DNA from: Aquimarina sediminis | Lineage (GTDB): Bacteria; Bacteroidota; Bacteroidia; Flavobacteriales; Flavobacteriaceae | Length of the DNA stretch: 64,000 nt | Assembly: GCF_002895435.1 (NCBI RefSeq) | Contig: NZ_POYJ01000005.1 | Span: 271,232 to 335,231, forward strand | Direction: 5' to 3' | Program-made: the position numbers and the translations under genes | Notes under the pieces: generated by a model | Told to the model about the DNA's origin: nothing | The model's database searches: none | The model's input: the letters and a program-made list of their open reading frames with translations, nothing else | Part shown: positions 8,448 through 17,114 of the stretch, in pieces | How positions within the stretch are numbered: the first letter of the stretch is position 1 | Layout of the letters: every line of letters begins with the position of its first letter

Positions 8448-9526
8448 CACACTTTAATTTTTAAATCAACAACATATTGATCATTATTTTCATTTATCGT
8501 TAAGTAGTACTCATCAGGTTTATAACCTAATTCAAGTCTTTTTTTGACATTTCCGATGCCAATGCCACCAGAAAAAGAGGGTATTTTGTTTTTATTGTTT
8601 TTTGCAGGGATAGGGTTGGTGATTTGAAAATTAAGAAAATCATCAATGATGATAAAAGATATATTAATCTCAATTTCTCCAGTATTTTTATTAGCGCCAT
8701 GCTTAAAAGCATTTTCTATAAACGAAAGCAATAACATTGGGGCAATTTCTTTTCCTTGTATCTCTCCAGAGATGTTCACATTAATTAGCAGAGAATCTCC
8801 ATATCTAATCCTTTCTAAGTCCAAATAATTTTGAAGACACATAATTTCTTTACTAAGACATTGCCTTTTTTGATTAGTTTCGTGCAATAAATACCTCATT
8901 AATTCGGATAACTTTAAAATTGTCTTTGGAGTTTTATCCGATTTTTCTACAGCAAGAGAGTAGATGTTATTTAGGGTATTAAAGAAGAAATGAGGAGACA
9001 TCTGAGTTCTTAAAAAACGTAATTCTGTTTCTAGTTGTAACTTTTCTACATCAATTAATTTTTTATGTTCTCTTAGCCTGTCTAAGGTCACTTTAATAGC
9101 AGAAACAAAAGAGACTACATAGAGTTCTCCTAGCATCATTTCTATAGTATAATTTAAGGTTAATTCATTGGTCACTTCAGGACCTTCTGGCCAAACATTA
9201 TGATCAACTAAAAAATAGGTGAAGTAAAATTTGGCTAAGACCATAGTAAATAAAGAGGTGAATAGTAATAGTATATATATCAGGTACTTGCGTTTGTCTA
9301 CAAACTTCGGCATCAAGTAATATATATTAAAATAACTTAGTGTCATATGTATGATGAACCCCAGAAATGTAGTTTTTAAAGAGTATGCATAATCATTAAA
9401 GTAACTACCCCATTTAAAAGTGGTAAAAAGGAAGTATACTAACCAAAAAATGACATGGTGTTTTGCCGTAATACTATAATTGTTACCAGGGGTTACATTT
9501 AGAATGTTTTTAATCTTCCGTAGCAT
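8447..9526 (-). CDS. LytS/YehU-type sensor histidine kinase
   Basis: 359-aa inner-membrane kinase. About four hydrophobic segments occupy residues 25-150 (about 27-45, 50-70, 80-105, 130-150). A short coiled coil follows, then the His_kinase domain with phospho-acceptor His179 in MSPHFFFNTLNN and a degenerate ATPase domain (FIENAFKHGAN, SGGIGIGNVKKRLEL). There is no large periplasmic sensor, so the signal is probably sensed by the membrane segments. Its stop codon overlaps the start of the LytTR regulator. Divergent from the first GH92 gene with 141 bp between them. Confidence 0.9.
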   Translation of the reverse strand: MLRKIKNILNVTPGNNYSITAKHHVIFWLVYFLFTTFKWGSYFNDYAYSLKTTFLGFIIHMTLSYFNIYYLMPKFVDKRKYLIYILLLFTSLFTMVLAKFYFTYFLVDHNVWPEGPEVTNELTLNYTIEMMLGELYVVSFVSAIKVTLDRLREHKKLIDVEKLQLETELRFLRTQMSPHFFFNTLNNIYSLAVEKSDKTPKTILKLSELMRYLLHETNQKRQCLSKEIMCLQNYLDLERIRYGDSLLINVNISGEIQGKEIAPMLLLSFIENAFKHGANKNTGEIEINISFIIIDDFLNFQITNPIPAKNNKNKIPSFSGGIGIGNVKKRLELGYKPDEYYLTINENNDQYVVDLKIKV

Positions 9527-9566
9527 AATTCTTCAGTATTTTTTGACGTTCAACGGAGTTGCTTTG

Positions 9567-9580
9567 TTATTGATCTAAAA
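9567..9580 (+). promoter_or_regulatory. Candidate operator: TTATTGATCNAAAA motif, copy 1
   Basis: TTATTGATCTAAAA, 87 bp before the start of the first GH92 gene and in the divergent gap with the LytS kinase. The same motif with one or two changes occurs at 35170-35183 and 39885-39898. Downstream is a TATTATTTG (9618-9626) that could be a variant -7 element. Shared motif seen; regulatory role inferred. Confidence 0.35.
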
Positions 9581-9667
9581 TTATTCTTTTAGCAATATGT
9601 TTTGTAAATATTTATGATATTATTTGCTTTTCCCGTAGAGCAATGATAAAAAAATAAATATAAATAG

Positions 9668-11938
9668 ATGAAAATACTTCATAATATTAAATTATTCTTA
9701 ATAGTAATATCAATCACTTTTTCGTGTAAAAAAGAACACAAAAATATAATAGATGAAGAAGTAGAAAAAAGTGATGTTTCTGGATTTGTCGATCCTTTTA
9801 TTGGTACTGGAGGTCATGGTCATACATACCCTGGAGCAACAGTTCCGTTTGGGATGGTGCAAGTAAGTCCGGATAATGGAATTTCAGAATGGGATTGGTG
9901 TTCGGGATATCACTATTCAGATTCTTTAACCATAGGTTTTAGCCATTTGCATCTTAGTGGTACAGGAATTGGAGACCTTAACGATATTAGACTAATGCCG
10001 ATTAATAAGAAAGTAGATTTATCTACTTCTTTTAAAACAAGAGATGAAATACCTTTTAAATCCAGATATTCTCACAATAGAGAGAAAGCCGTACCAGGGT
10101 ACTATAATGTTTTTTTAGAAGATTTTGATATTAATGTAGAACTTACTTCTGCTATAAGAACAGCTTTTCATCGATACGAATATAAAGAAGGAGATACCCA
10201 ATCTGTAGTACTGGATTTGGGATATGCCATCAATTGGGATAAAACATTAGAATCTCAAATACATATCGAGGATAAATATACCGTTTCCGGATATAGAAAT
10301 AGTACTGGATGGGCAAAAAATCAAAAAGTGTTCTTTGTAATAGAATTTTCTAAAGCAATCAATGATTATGACCTATATAAAGATGCCACTGAAGCGGAAA
10401 GTACAAACTCTGTAAAAGGAGTAAAGTCATCAGTTCAGTTATTTTTTAATCAAGGAAATAAAAACCAACTAGAGGTCAAGGTAGGAATATCTTCTGTAAG
10501 TATTGAGAATGCAAAAAATAACATTTCAGAATACAAAAACAAGTTCGAATTTGATACTACTGTAGAGACTGCCAATTCATTATGGGAAAACTCACTTTCA
10601 AAAATTGCAGTAGAAACTAAAAATGATTCTTTAAAAACGATTTTTTATACAGCATTGTATCATGCTCAAGTGGCACCAGTAACGTATAGTGATCTGGATG
10701 GCACATTTAGAAAAGAAAACGATAGTATCGTCTATGCAAAAGGATATACCGCATACTCTACACTATCCCTTTGGGATACCTTTAGAGCAGAGCACCCATT
10801 ACTCATACTTTTAGAACCGGATAAAGTCTCAGATATTATAAATTCTATGATGGCTTATTATAAGACTAAAGAGATTTTGCCAGTATGGACTTTATATGCC
10901 AATGAGACTAATACTATGACAGGATATCACTCTGTCTCTGTTATTGCCGAAGCGTACCTAAAAGGAATTAGAGGTTTTGATGCTGAAAAAGCATACGAAG
11001 CAATGAAAAATACGATGATGCAAAACGAAAGAGGGCTAGAACTATATAAAGAATATGGATATATACCCTATGACCAATTAGATGAGTCTGTAACAATAAC
11101 ATTAGAGTATGCTTATAATGATTGGTGTGTGGCACAAATGGCAAAAGCATTAGGAAAACATGATGATTATGATTATTTCTTAAAGCGTTCTTCAGGGTAT
11201 TCACACCTGTTTGATCCCAAAACAGGTTTTATGAGAGGAAAATCTCGGGATGGAAAAGAATGGCACGAGCCTTTTGATCCCAAATTTTCTGCACATAGAG
11301 TACATGCTGATTATACCGAAGGTAATGCATGGCAACATAGTTGGTTTGTTCCACATGATGTAGAAGGATTGATAAAACTCTATGGAGATGAATCTAAGTT
11401 TATTTCAAAACTAGAACAACTTTTTACAGAAGATTCTAAGATTATAGGGGATAATATTTCTGTTGATATAACGGGACTTGTAGGGCAATATGCACATGGA
11501 AATGAACCTAGCCATCATATAGCGTATATGTTTAATAAGGCTAATGCACCCTGGAGAACCCAATATTGGGTAAATACAATATTAAAAACACAATACAACA
11601 CTTCACCAAATGGGTTAAGTGGTAATGAAGATTGTGGTCAAATGTCTGCTTGGTATATTTTTAGTTCGTTAGGAATTTACCCTATGAATCCAGCATCTGG
11701 AGAATATCAGATTGGAAGTCCGATTTTTGAAAAGTCAACTATTAAATTTTCAGAGAATACAACCTTTGTTATAGAAGCGGAAAATGTTTCAGATAAGAAT
11801 ATATACATCCAATCAGCTACGCTGAATGGAAAAGAATTTAATAGACCATATATTACCCATCAGGAATTGGTACAAGGAGGAACATTGCATTTTGTAATGG
11901 GAGATACACCAAATAAAAACTGGGGAGTAAAGGAATAA
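9668..11938 (+). CDS. GH92 alpha-mannosidase lipoprotein (copy 1)
   Basis: 756-aa Ca2+-dependent exo-alpha-mannosidase of family GH92. Residues 1-20 form an SPII signal (ITFSC, acylated Cys20), so it is probably surface or periplasmic. Family landmarks: FVDPFIGTGGHGHTYPGA near the N-terminus, SLWDTFRAEHP, YTEGNAWQHSWFVPHD with the predicted catalytic acid Glu, AHGNEPSHH, and GNEDCGQMSAWY with the catalytic base Asp. The length is standard. It begins the locus and is followed after 16 bp by a sodium symporter. GH92 enzymes trim alpha-1,2/1,3/1,6/1,4-mannose; the intact NEPSHH block groups it with copy 2. Linkage is not determinable by eye. Confidence 0.95.
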   Translation: MKILHNIKLFLIVISITFSCKKEHKNIIDEEVEKSDVSGFVDPFIGTGGHGHTYPGATVPFGMVQVSPDNGISEWDWCSGYHYSDSLTIGFSHLHLSGTGIGDLNDIRLMPINKKVDLSTSFKTRDEIPFKSRYSHNREKAVPGYYNVFLEDFDINVELTSAIRTAFHRYEYKEGDTQSVVLDLGYAINWDKTLESQIHIEDKYTVSGYRNSTGWAKNQKVFFVIEFSKAINDYDLYKDATEAESTNSVKGVKSSVQLFFNQGNKNQLEVKVGISSVSIENAKNNISEYKNKFEFDTTVETANSLWENSLSKIAVETKNDSLKTIFYTALYHAQVAPVTYSDLDGTFRKENDSIVYAKGYTAYSTLSLWDTFRAEHPLLILLEPDKVSDIINSMMAYYKTKEILPVWTLYANETNTMTGYHSVSVIAEAYLKGIRGFDAEKAYEAMKNTMMQNERGLELYKEYGYIPYDQLDESVTITLEYAYNDWCVAQMAKALGKHDDYDYFLKRSSGYSHLFDPKTGFMRGKSRDGKEWHEPFDPKFSAHRVHADYTEGNAWQHSWFVPHDVEGLIKLYGDESKFISKLEQLFTEDSKIIGDNISVDITGLVGQYAHGNEPSHHIAYMFNKANAPWRTQYWVNTILKTQYNTSPNGLSGNEDCGQMSAWYIFSSLGIYPMNPASGEYQIGSPIFEKSTIKFSENTTFVIEAENVSDKNIYIQSATLNGKEFNRPYITHQELVQGGTLHFVMGDTPNKNWGVKE

Positions 11939-11954
11939 CAAACTCAAATTATAC

Positions 11955-13775
11955 ATGAATTTAGCTACCATAGACATAGTAATAATACTATGTTATATAA
12001 TTATTACACTTCTTTTTGGATTTTATGTTTCGAAGAAAGCATCAAAAGATATGGAGTCTTATTTTTTAGGAGGAAATGAAATTCCTTGGTATTACCTTGG
12101 ATTGTCTAATGCCTCTGGTATGTTTGATGTCTCAGGTACGATGTGGAGTGTTACTATTCTTTTTGTTTATGGTATGAAAAGCGCCTGGCTTCCTTGGTTA
12201 TGGCCTGTATGGAATCAAATTTTTATTATGATTTTTTTAGCCGCATGGTTACGACGATCTAATGTAATAACAGGGGCACAGTGGATAACCTATAGGTTTG
12301 GATCTGCTTTAGGAGCTAAATTATCTCATATCATAGTTACCATTTTTGCCGTGATAAGCACTCTAGGCTTCATAGCTTATTTCTTTGAAGGTATCGGTAA
12401 ATTTGCAACTATATTTTTTCCGTGGGATTTATCTATTGATTTTGGGTTATTGGCAATGACTTCAGAGCAATCCTATGCGTTAATTATAATTGGTATAACA
12501 ACATTATATACCTTAAAAGGAGGAATGTATAGTGTAGTAGGAACTGAAGTGGTTCAGTTTGTTATTATGACTATTTCTTGTTTGGTCATAGGTTATATTG
12601 CTTTTACATCTGTTACAGCAGAACAAATAGCTGGAGCCACCCCAGAAAATTGGAATAATCTATTCTTTGGGATGGAATTAGATCTGGATTGGACGGGGTA
12701 TATAGATAGTGTAAATGAAAAAATAGAGGAAGATGGGTTTTCTCTGTTCGGATTTCTGTTTATGATGATGATTTTTAAAGGGATCTTTGCTAGTCTTGCT
12801 GGTCCAGTACCGAGCTACGATATGCAACGTGTTTTATCCACAAAAAATGAAGTCGAAGCATCAAAAATGAGTGCTTTTACTATTATGGTTCTTTTTATAC
12901 CCAGGTATTTGATGATTACTGGATTTGCAGTATTAGGGCTAGTGTATTTGGGACCAGAATTGCAAGAGGCAGGAATAGGGGTAGATTTTGAAACAATATT
13001 ACCAGTAGCTATTCAACGATTTGTACCAATAGGTTTTAAAGGTTTGCTATTAGCAGGCTTGTTAGCCGCATTTATGGGGACATTTGCTGCTTTTATAAAT
13101 GCCGCTCCAGCATATATAGTCAATGATATTTATAAAAAATATATTAATCCCAAAGCATCTGATAAAACATACATTAAATACAGTTACTTATCATCTGTTG
13201 TTATTGTACTTGTAGGAGTGCTGGGTGGGTTTTTTGCATCTTCGATTAATGAGCTTACGATATGGTTAACAGCTGCGTTGTATGGAGGTTATGCCGCTGC
13301 AAATGTATTAAAGTGGGTATGGTGGAGATTTAATTCTTATGGATATTTTGGAGGAATGTTAGCTGGGCTTATTGCGGCAACAATAATACCCGGGTTTTTT
13401 CCTAATACGACAGCGATTTACCTGTTTCCAATAATTTTATTGATATCCTTTATTGGTTGCTTTTTAGGAGTAATACTTGGGAAACAAGATGATATAGAAG
13501 TACTAAAGAACTTTTATAAAACTACGACACCTTGGGGGTGGTGGAAACCAGTAGTAAAAGAAATACAAAAAGAAGATCCAGATTTTGAACCTAATAAAAA
13601 TTTCTGGAAAGATATGTTTAATTGTGCTATAGGGGTTGCTTGGCAAATGAGCTTTGTCTTAGTTCCCATGTATTTAATTATAAAAGAATATTATAGCATG
13701 GCTTTGGCGATATTATTGATGATCATTACTTCAGTAATATTAAAAAAAACATGGTATAACAAACTAGGAAAATAA
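11955..13775 (+). CDS. Sodium:solute symporter family transporter
   Basis: 606-aa inner-membrane protein with about 13-14 hydrophobic helices, no signal peptide, and the SSS-type start (IDIVIILCYIIITLLFGFYVSKKA...FLGG...IPWYYLGLSNASGMFD). The SDMQR-like region appears as SYDMQRVLS. Such proteins couple Na+ to uptake of sugars, sialic acid or amino acids. Being between two secreted glycan-degrading genes, it probably imports mannose or a small glycan product (inference). It is longer than the approximately 500-aa sugar symporters because of C-terminal helices. Confidence 0.9.
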   Translation: MNLATIDIVIILCYIIITLLFGFYVSKKASKDMESYFLGGNEIPWYYLGLSNASGMFDVSGTMWSVTILFVYGMKSAWLPWLWPVWNQIFIMIFLAAWLRRSNVITGAQWITYRFGSALGAKLSHIIVTIFAVISTLGFIAYFFEGIGKFATIFFPWDLSIDFGLLAMTSEQSYALIIIGITTLYTLKGGMYSVVGTEVVQFVIMTISCLVIGYIAFTSVTAEQIAGATPENWNNLFFGMELDLDWTGYIDSVNEKIEEDGFSLFGFLFMMMIFKGIFASLAGPVPSYDMQRVLSTKNEVEASKMSAFTIMVLFIPRYLMITGFAVLGLVYLGPELQEAGIGVDFETILPVAIQRFVPIGFKGLLLAGLLAAFMGTFAAFINAAPAYIVNDIYKKYINPKASDKTYIKYSYLSSVVIVLVGVLGGFFASSINELTIWLTAALYGGYAAANVLKWVWWRFNSYGYFGGMLAGLIAATIIPGFFPNTTAIYLFPIILLISFIGCFLGVILGKQDDIEVLKNFYKTTTPWGWWKPVVKEIQKEDPDFEPNKNFWKDMFNCAIGVAWQMSFVLVPMYLIIKEYYSMALAILLMIITSVILKKTWYNKLGK

Positions 13776-13809
13776 TAATTGTAAAATTGAGATTGCGAAT
13801 ATAAAAGAG

Positions 13810-13900
13810 TGCAGTACTATTTTAAAAGATAGTTTTTTTGAATGGATATAGTATGTAAGAATTGTCGTTTAATTCTGAAATAGATATTAATAGTACTGCA
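13810..13900. repeat. Widely spaced 12-bp inverted repeat
   Basis: TGCAGTACTATT at 13810-13821 and its exact reverse complement at 13889-13900, separated by 67 nt, in the 169-bp gap between the symporter and the GH18-like gene. It could fold the transcript into a long-range stem or mark two operator half-sites. No T run follows, so a standard terminator is unlikely. Confidence 0.5.
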
Positions 13901-13944
13901 TTATCATTTTTATAAATGAATTTAAATAACTTAACTTTTATATT

Positions 13945-16041
13945 ATGAAAACACACACTACTATTTTTAAATTGGCATTACTGGTGCTATTGATAACAAT
14001 CTGTACTCAGGTCGCAGGTCAAGAATCGGCAATCTACGCTGGAGGACCTGTTTATATGCAAAGAAATTATGCAATTGATGAATTACGTAACTCTGGATTT
14101 ACGACTGTTATTATATGGACTATTCATATCGAATCTAACGGCAATTTAGGCTTTAATGGAGAGTTTCCATTGGTTAAAAATGGAGTTTATGTAGGGAATG
14201 CTCATTATCCAAATTTTCCAAATGATGTGACGCAACTAAAAGTAGCGCCTACATCGATAAATAGAGTAGAGTTCGGTCTCAGTGGCTATGGGTCAGGAAC
14301 TTTTGATGCTGTTAGAAATTTTTATAATTCAGAAGGGTTTGGGCCAGGTACTACCTTATTTAAAAACTTTCAAGCGTTAAAAAATGCCATCCCAGGTATT
14401 GATGCTTTTAATAATGATGATGAAGGCACTTACCATACTGAATCAGCTGTTGCATTTACAAAAATGCTGGCAGGATTTGGATTTAAAAATGCAATTGTTC
14501 CGTATACTAGAAGTAGTTTTTGGAGTGCCTTAGTCAGCCAGGTAAATGCGGCGTACCCAGGAAATTTGGACAGGACATATCTACAGGTTTATGCTGGAGG
14601 AAGCGGTAATAATCCGTGTTCAACTTCTTGGGATTTTGGTATTCCTGTATATCCAGGAATGTGGGGAGGACCTGGTCACTCCAGTGTTTCAGCAGTAGAA
14701 AATAAAATGAATACTTGGGAAAGTAACTGTAATATCTCTGGGGGATTTATGTGGCTTTATGACGCATTTGATAATAGCCCGTATGTAGCGGCGTATGCCA
14801 CTGCAATTAATAATGCTTTTTCGTCTGGAGGAGGTTCATCAAATGATCATACTGATCCAGTAGGATCAGCTATAGTAACAGCTAGGGCGCAGATTCATAA
14901 CGGTGAAGCTAAGGATATGGCGATCGATAACAATACTACTACTAAGTGGTTGGACAATGGAGGGACACCCAGTATATCAAACCCAAGCTGGATTATGATT
15001 CAGTTACCAGAAGAAGCACTTGCGAATAAACTTACTATTGTAAGTGCTAATGATGCTGAAGATAGAGACCCTCAAAATTTTAACATCCAAGGATCGAACG
15101 ATGGTTCGTCATGGATTACTTTAGGAAGTTGGACAGGTCAAAATTGGTCAAACAGATTTCAAAAAAGAGAATTTACACTTACAAATTCTACACCTTATAA
15201 ATATTATAGAATAAACACTACAAAAAATAGAGGAAACGTTGGTATGACTCAGTTAGCAGAAATTGAGTTGATCGGACCATCAAATAATGAAGTTGATTAT
15301 ACTGACCCAGTAGGTACAGGAACAGTGACAGCAAGAACCCAGATTAGCAATAATGAAAACAAAAATATGGCTTTTGATAACCTATATACTAGCGGTATAC
15401 AGAATTCTAATTGGAGCAAATGGTTGGATAATGGAGGAGTTCCTAGTACTTCAAACCCAAGTTGGATAAGAATTCAGTTTCCAACAGCAAAAGTTGTAAA
15501 TAAACTAGCTATAGTAAGTGCTAATGATGTCGACGGTAGAGATCCTCAAAATTTTAATATTCAAGGATCAAACAATGGAACTTCTTGGAATACTTTAGGA
15601 AGTTGGACAGGTCAGAATTGGTCAAGTAGATTTCAAAAAAGAGAATTTATATTTACCAATACCACATCTTATACATATTATAGAATAAACACAACAAAAA
15701 ATAGATCAAACCTTAGTATGACTCAGTTAGCAGAAATCATGTTGATTGGTCCTGGTTCCAATAAAACTTCTACAATTAATTTTGAAAAGAAAGATGTAGA
15801 AAGTGTAGCTATTTACCCGAATCCTTTTACCGATTATGTAAAAATTGATTTATCTGTGGGGCATACTTTTAGTTCTGCAAAGATCTACACTGTTTTAGGA
15901 CAATTAATTATAGATAGAAAGATAACTCCTCAAGATCATTCTATAGAGCTTAACTCTTTAAAACGTAATGATAGAGGTATGTTTTTGGTTGTTTTGGAAG
16001 GTGAAAATAAAAGAAGAACATTTAAGATATATAAGAAATAG
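13945..16041 (+). CDS. Secreted GH18-like protein with two discoidin domains and T9SS tail
   Basis: 698-aa multidomain protein. Signal peptide 1-26. Residues about 27-290 look like a TIM barrel related to GH18: IDAFNNDDE (152-160) aligns with the DGxDxDxE catalytic strand, keeping Asp153, Asp158 and the proton-donor Glu160 but with Asn156 in place of an Asp; GLSGYGSG resembles the SxGG strand. Two similar F5/8-type-C (discoidin) domains follow (about 305-447 and 456-612), then a Por secretion tail (about 625-698, YPNPF...). Predicted export by the type IX system to the surface. In this locus an endo-beta-N-acetylglucosaminidase cutting the chitobiose core would fit, but the activity is inference. 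Confidence 0.7.
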   Translation: MKTHTTIFKLALLVLLITICTQVAGQESAIYAGGPVYMQRNYAIDELRNSGFTTVIIWTIHIESNGNLGFNGEFPLVKNGVYVGNAHYPNFPNDVTQLKVAPTSINRVEFGLSGYGSGTFDAVRNFYNSEGFGPGTTLFKNFQALKNAIPGIDAFNNDDEGTYHTESAVAFTKMLAGFGFKNAIVPYTRSSFWSALVSQVNAAYPGNLDRTYLQVYAGGSGNNPCSTSWDFGIPVYPGMWGGPGHSSVSAVENKMNTWESNCNISGGFMWLYDAFDNSPYVAAYATAINNAFSSGGGSSNDHTDPVGSAIVTARAQIHNGEAKDMAIDNNTTTKWLDNGGTPSISNPSWIMIQLPEEALANKLTIVSANDAEDRDPQNFNIQGSNDGSSWITLGSWTGQNWSNRFQKREFTLTNSTPYKYYRINTTKNRGNVGMTQLAEIELIGPSNNEVDYTDPVGTGTVTARTQISNNENKNMAFDNLYTSGIQNSNWSKWLDNGGVPSTSNPSWIRIQFPTAKVVNKLAIVSANDVDGRDPQNFNIQGSNNGTSWNTLGSWTGQNWSSRFQKREFIFTNTTSYTYYRINTTKNRSNLSMTQLAEIMLIGPGSNKTSTINFEKKDVESVAIYPNPFTDYVKIDLSVGHTFSSAKIYTVLGQLIIDRKITPQDHSIELNSLKRNDRGMFLVVLEGENKRRTFKIYKK

Positions 16042-16050
16042 TTAAAATTA

Positions 16051-16079
16051 GGCTGCCTGAATATTATTCTCAGGCAGCC
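16051..16079 (+). terminator. Hairpin between the GH18-like and GH130 genes
   Basis: Perfect 10-bp GC-rich stem (GGCTGCCTGA 16051-16060, TCAGGCAGCC 16070-16079) with a 9-nt loop, 9 bp after the stop. No T run follows, so it may be a weak terminator, an attenuator or a 3'-end stabiliser separating the abundant secreted product from the downstream genes. Confidence 0.55.
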
Positions 16080-16117
16080 GATACTATAAATTACCCTAAA
16101 ATAAATTATAAAAGAAT

Positions 16118-17086
16118 ATGAAAAAAGAAATACCATGGCAAGAAAGACCTAAAGGCAGTACAGATGTCATGTGGAGGTATTCAGAAAACCCGATAATAAA
16201 AAGAGATGCAATTCCTTCTTCTAATAGTATTTTTAATAGTGCTGTTATACCTTATAAAGATGGTTATGCTGGGGTTTTTAGATGTGATAATAAGGCTATT
16301 CAAATGAATATTTTTGCCGGTTTTAGTGATGATGGAATTAATTGGAGTATCAATCACGACCCTATAATAATGCAGGAGGGAAATACTGAGATGATAGCTT
16401 CTGATTATAAATATGATCCTCGAGTTACTTTTATAGAAGATAGATATTGGATTACATGGTGTAATGGTTATCATGGTCCAACAATTGGTATTGCGTATAC
16501 TTATGATTTTAAAGAGTTTTTTCAATGCGAAAATGCCTTCTTACCATTTAACAGAAATGGTGTTTTGTTCCCCGAAAAGATTAATGGTAAATATGCAATG
16601 TTAAGCAGACCAAGTGATAATGGTCATACTCCGTTTGGAGATATTTTTATTAGCTATAGTCCAGATATGAAATATTGGGGAGAACATCGAAGCGTTATGA
16701 AGGCTACTCCTTTTGAAGATAGTGCATGGCAATGTACTAAAATTGGAGCAGGATCAGTACCTGTGTTAACAGAAGAGGGATGGCTTATGTTTTACCATGG
16801 AGTAATCCATACCTGTAATGGTTTTAGATATGCTCTTGGAGCTGCAATTTTGGACAAAAAATCACCAGATATCGTAAAGTACAGAACAAAACCTTATCTA
16901 TTAACTCCATCAGTAGTCTACGAACTGGTAGGTGATGTGCCCAATGTTATTTTTCCTTGTGCTACATTGCAGGATATCAAAGAAGATAAAATAGCAGTAT
17001 ACTATGGTGCTGCAGATACAGTAGTTGCTTTGGCTTTTGGTAGAATAAGTGAAATTATCGCATTTACAAAAGAAAATACTTTATAA
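16118..17086 (+). CDS. GH130 beta-mannoside phosphorylase
   Basis: 322-aa five-bladed beta-propeller enzyme of family GH130 without a signal peptide, hence cytoplasmic. The catalytic Asp is Asp100 in YDPRVT; further family marks are [26 protein letters not shown] and the terminal [14 protein letters not shown]130 phosphorylases split beta-1,4-mannosides with phosphate to give mannose 1-phosphate. With glycosylasparaginase, GH20 and GH92 genes around it, the likely substrate is Man-beta-1,4-GlcNAc from the N-glycan core (EC 2.4.1.320 type); other beta-mannosides remain possible. Assignment to family is firm, substrate is inferred from context. Confidence 0.9.
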   Translation: MKKEIPWQERPKGSTDVMWRYSENPIIKRDAIPSSNSIFNSAVIPYKDGYAGVFRCDNKAIQMNIFAGFSDDGINWSINHDPIIMQEGNTEMIASDYKYDPRVTFIEDRYWITWCNGYHGPTIGIAYTYDFKEFFQCENAFLPFNRNGVLFPEKINGKYAMLSRPSDNGHTPFGDIFISYSPDMKYWGEHRSVMKATPFEDSAWQCTKIGAGSVPVLTEEGWLMFYHGVIHTCNGFRYALGAAILDKKSPDIVKYRTKPYLLTPSVVYELVGDVPNVIFPCATLQDIKEDKIAVYYGAADTVVALAFGRISEIIAFTKENTL

Positions 17087-17114
17087 CAAAATTATGCTCG
17101 TTTTTAATTACTTA

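Noticed and set aside
16181..16525. 114-codon antisense frame
   Set aside because: Wholly inside GH130 and without a recognisable family.
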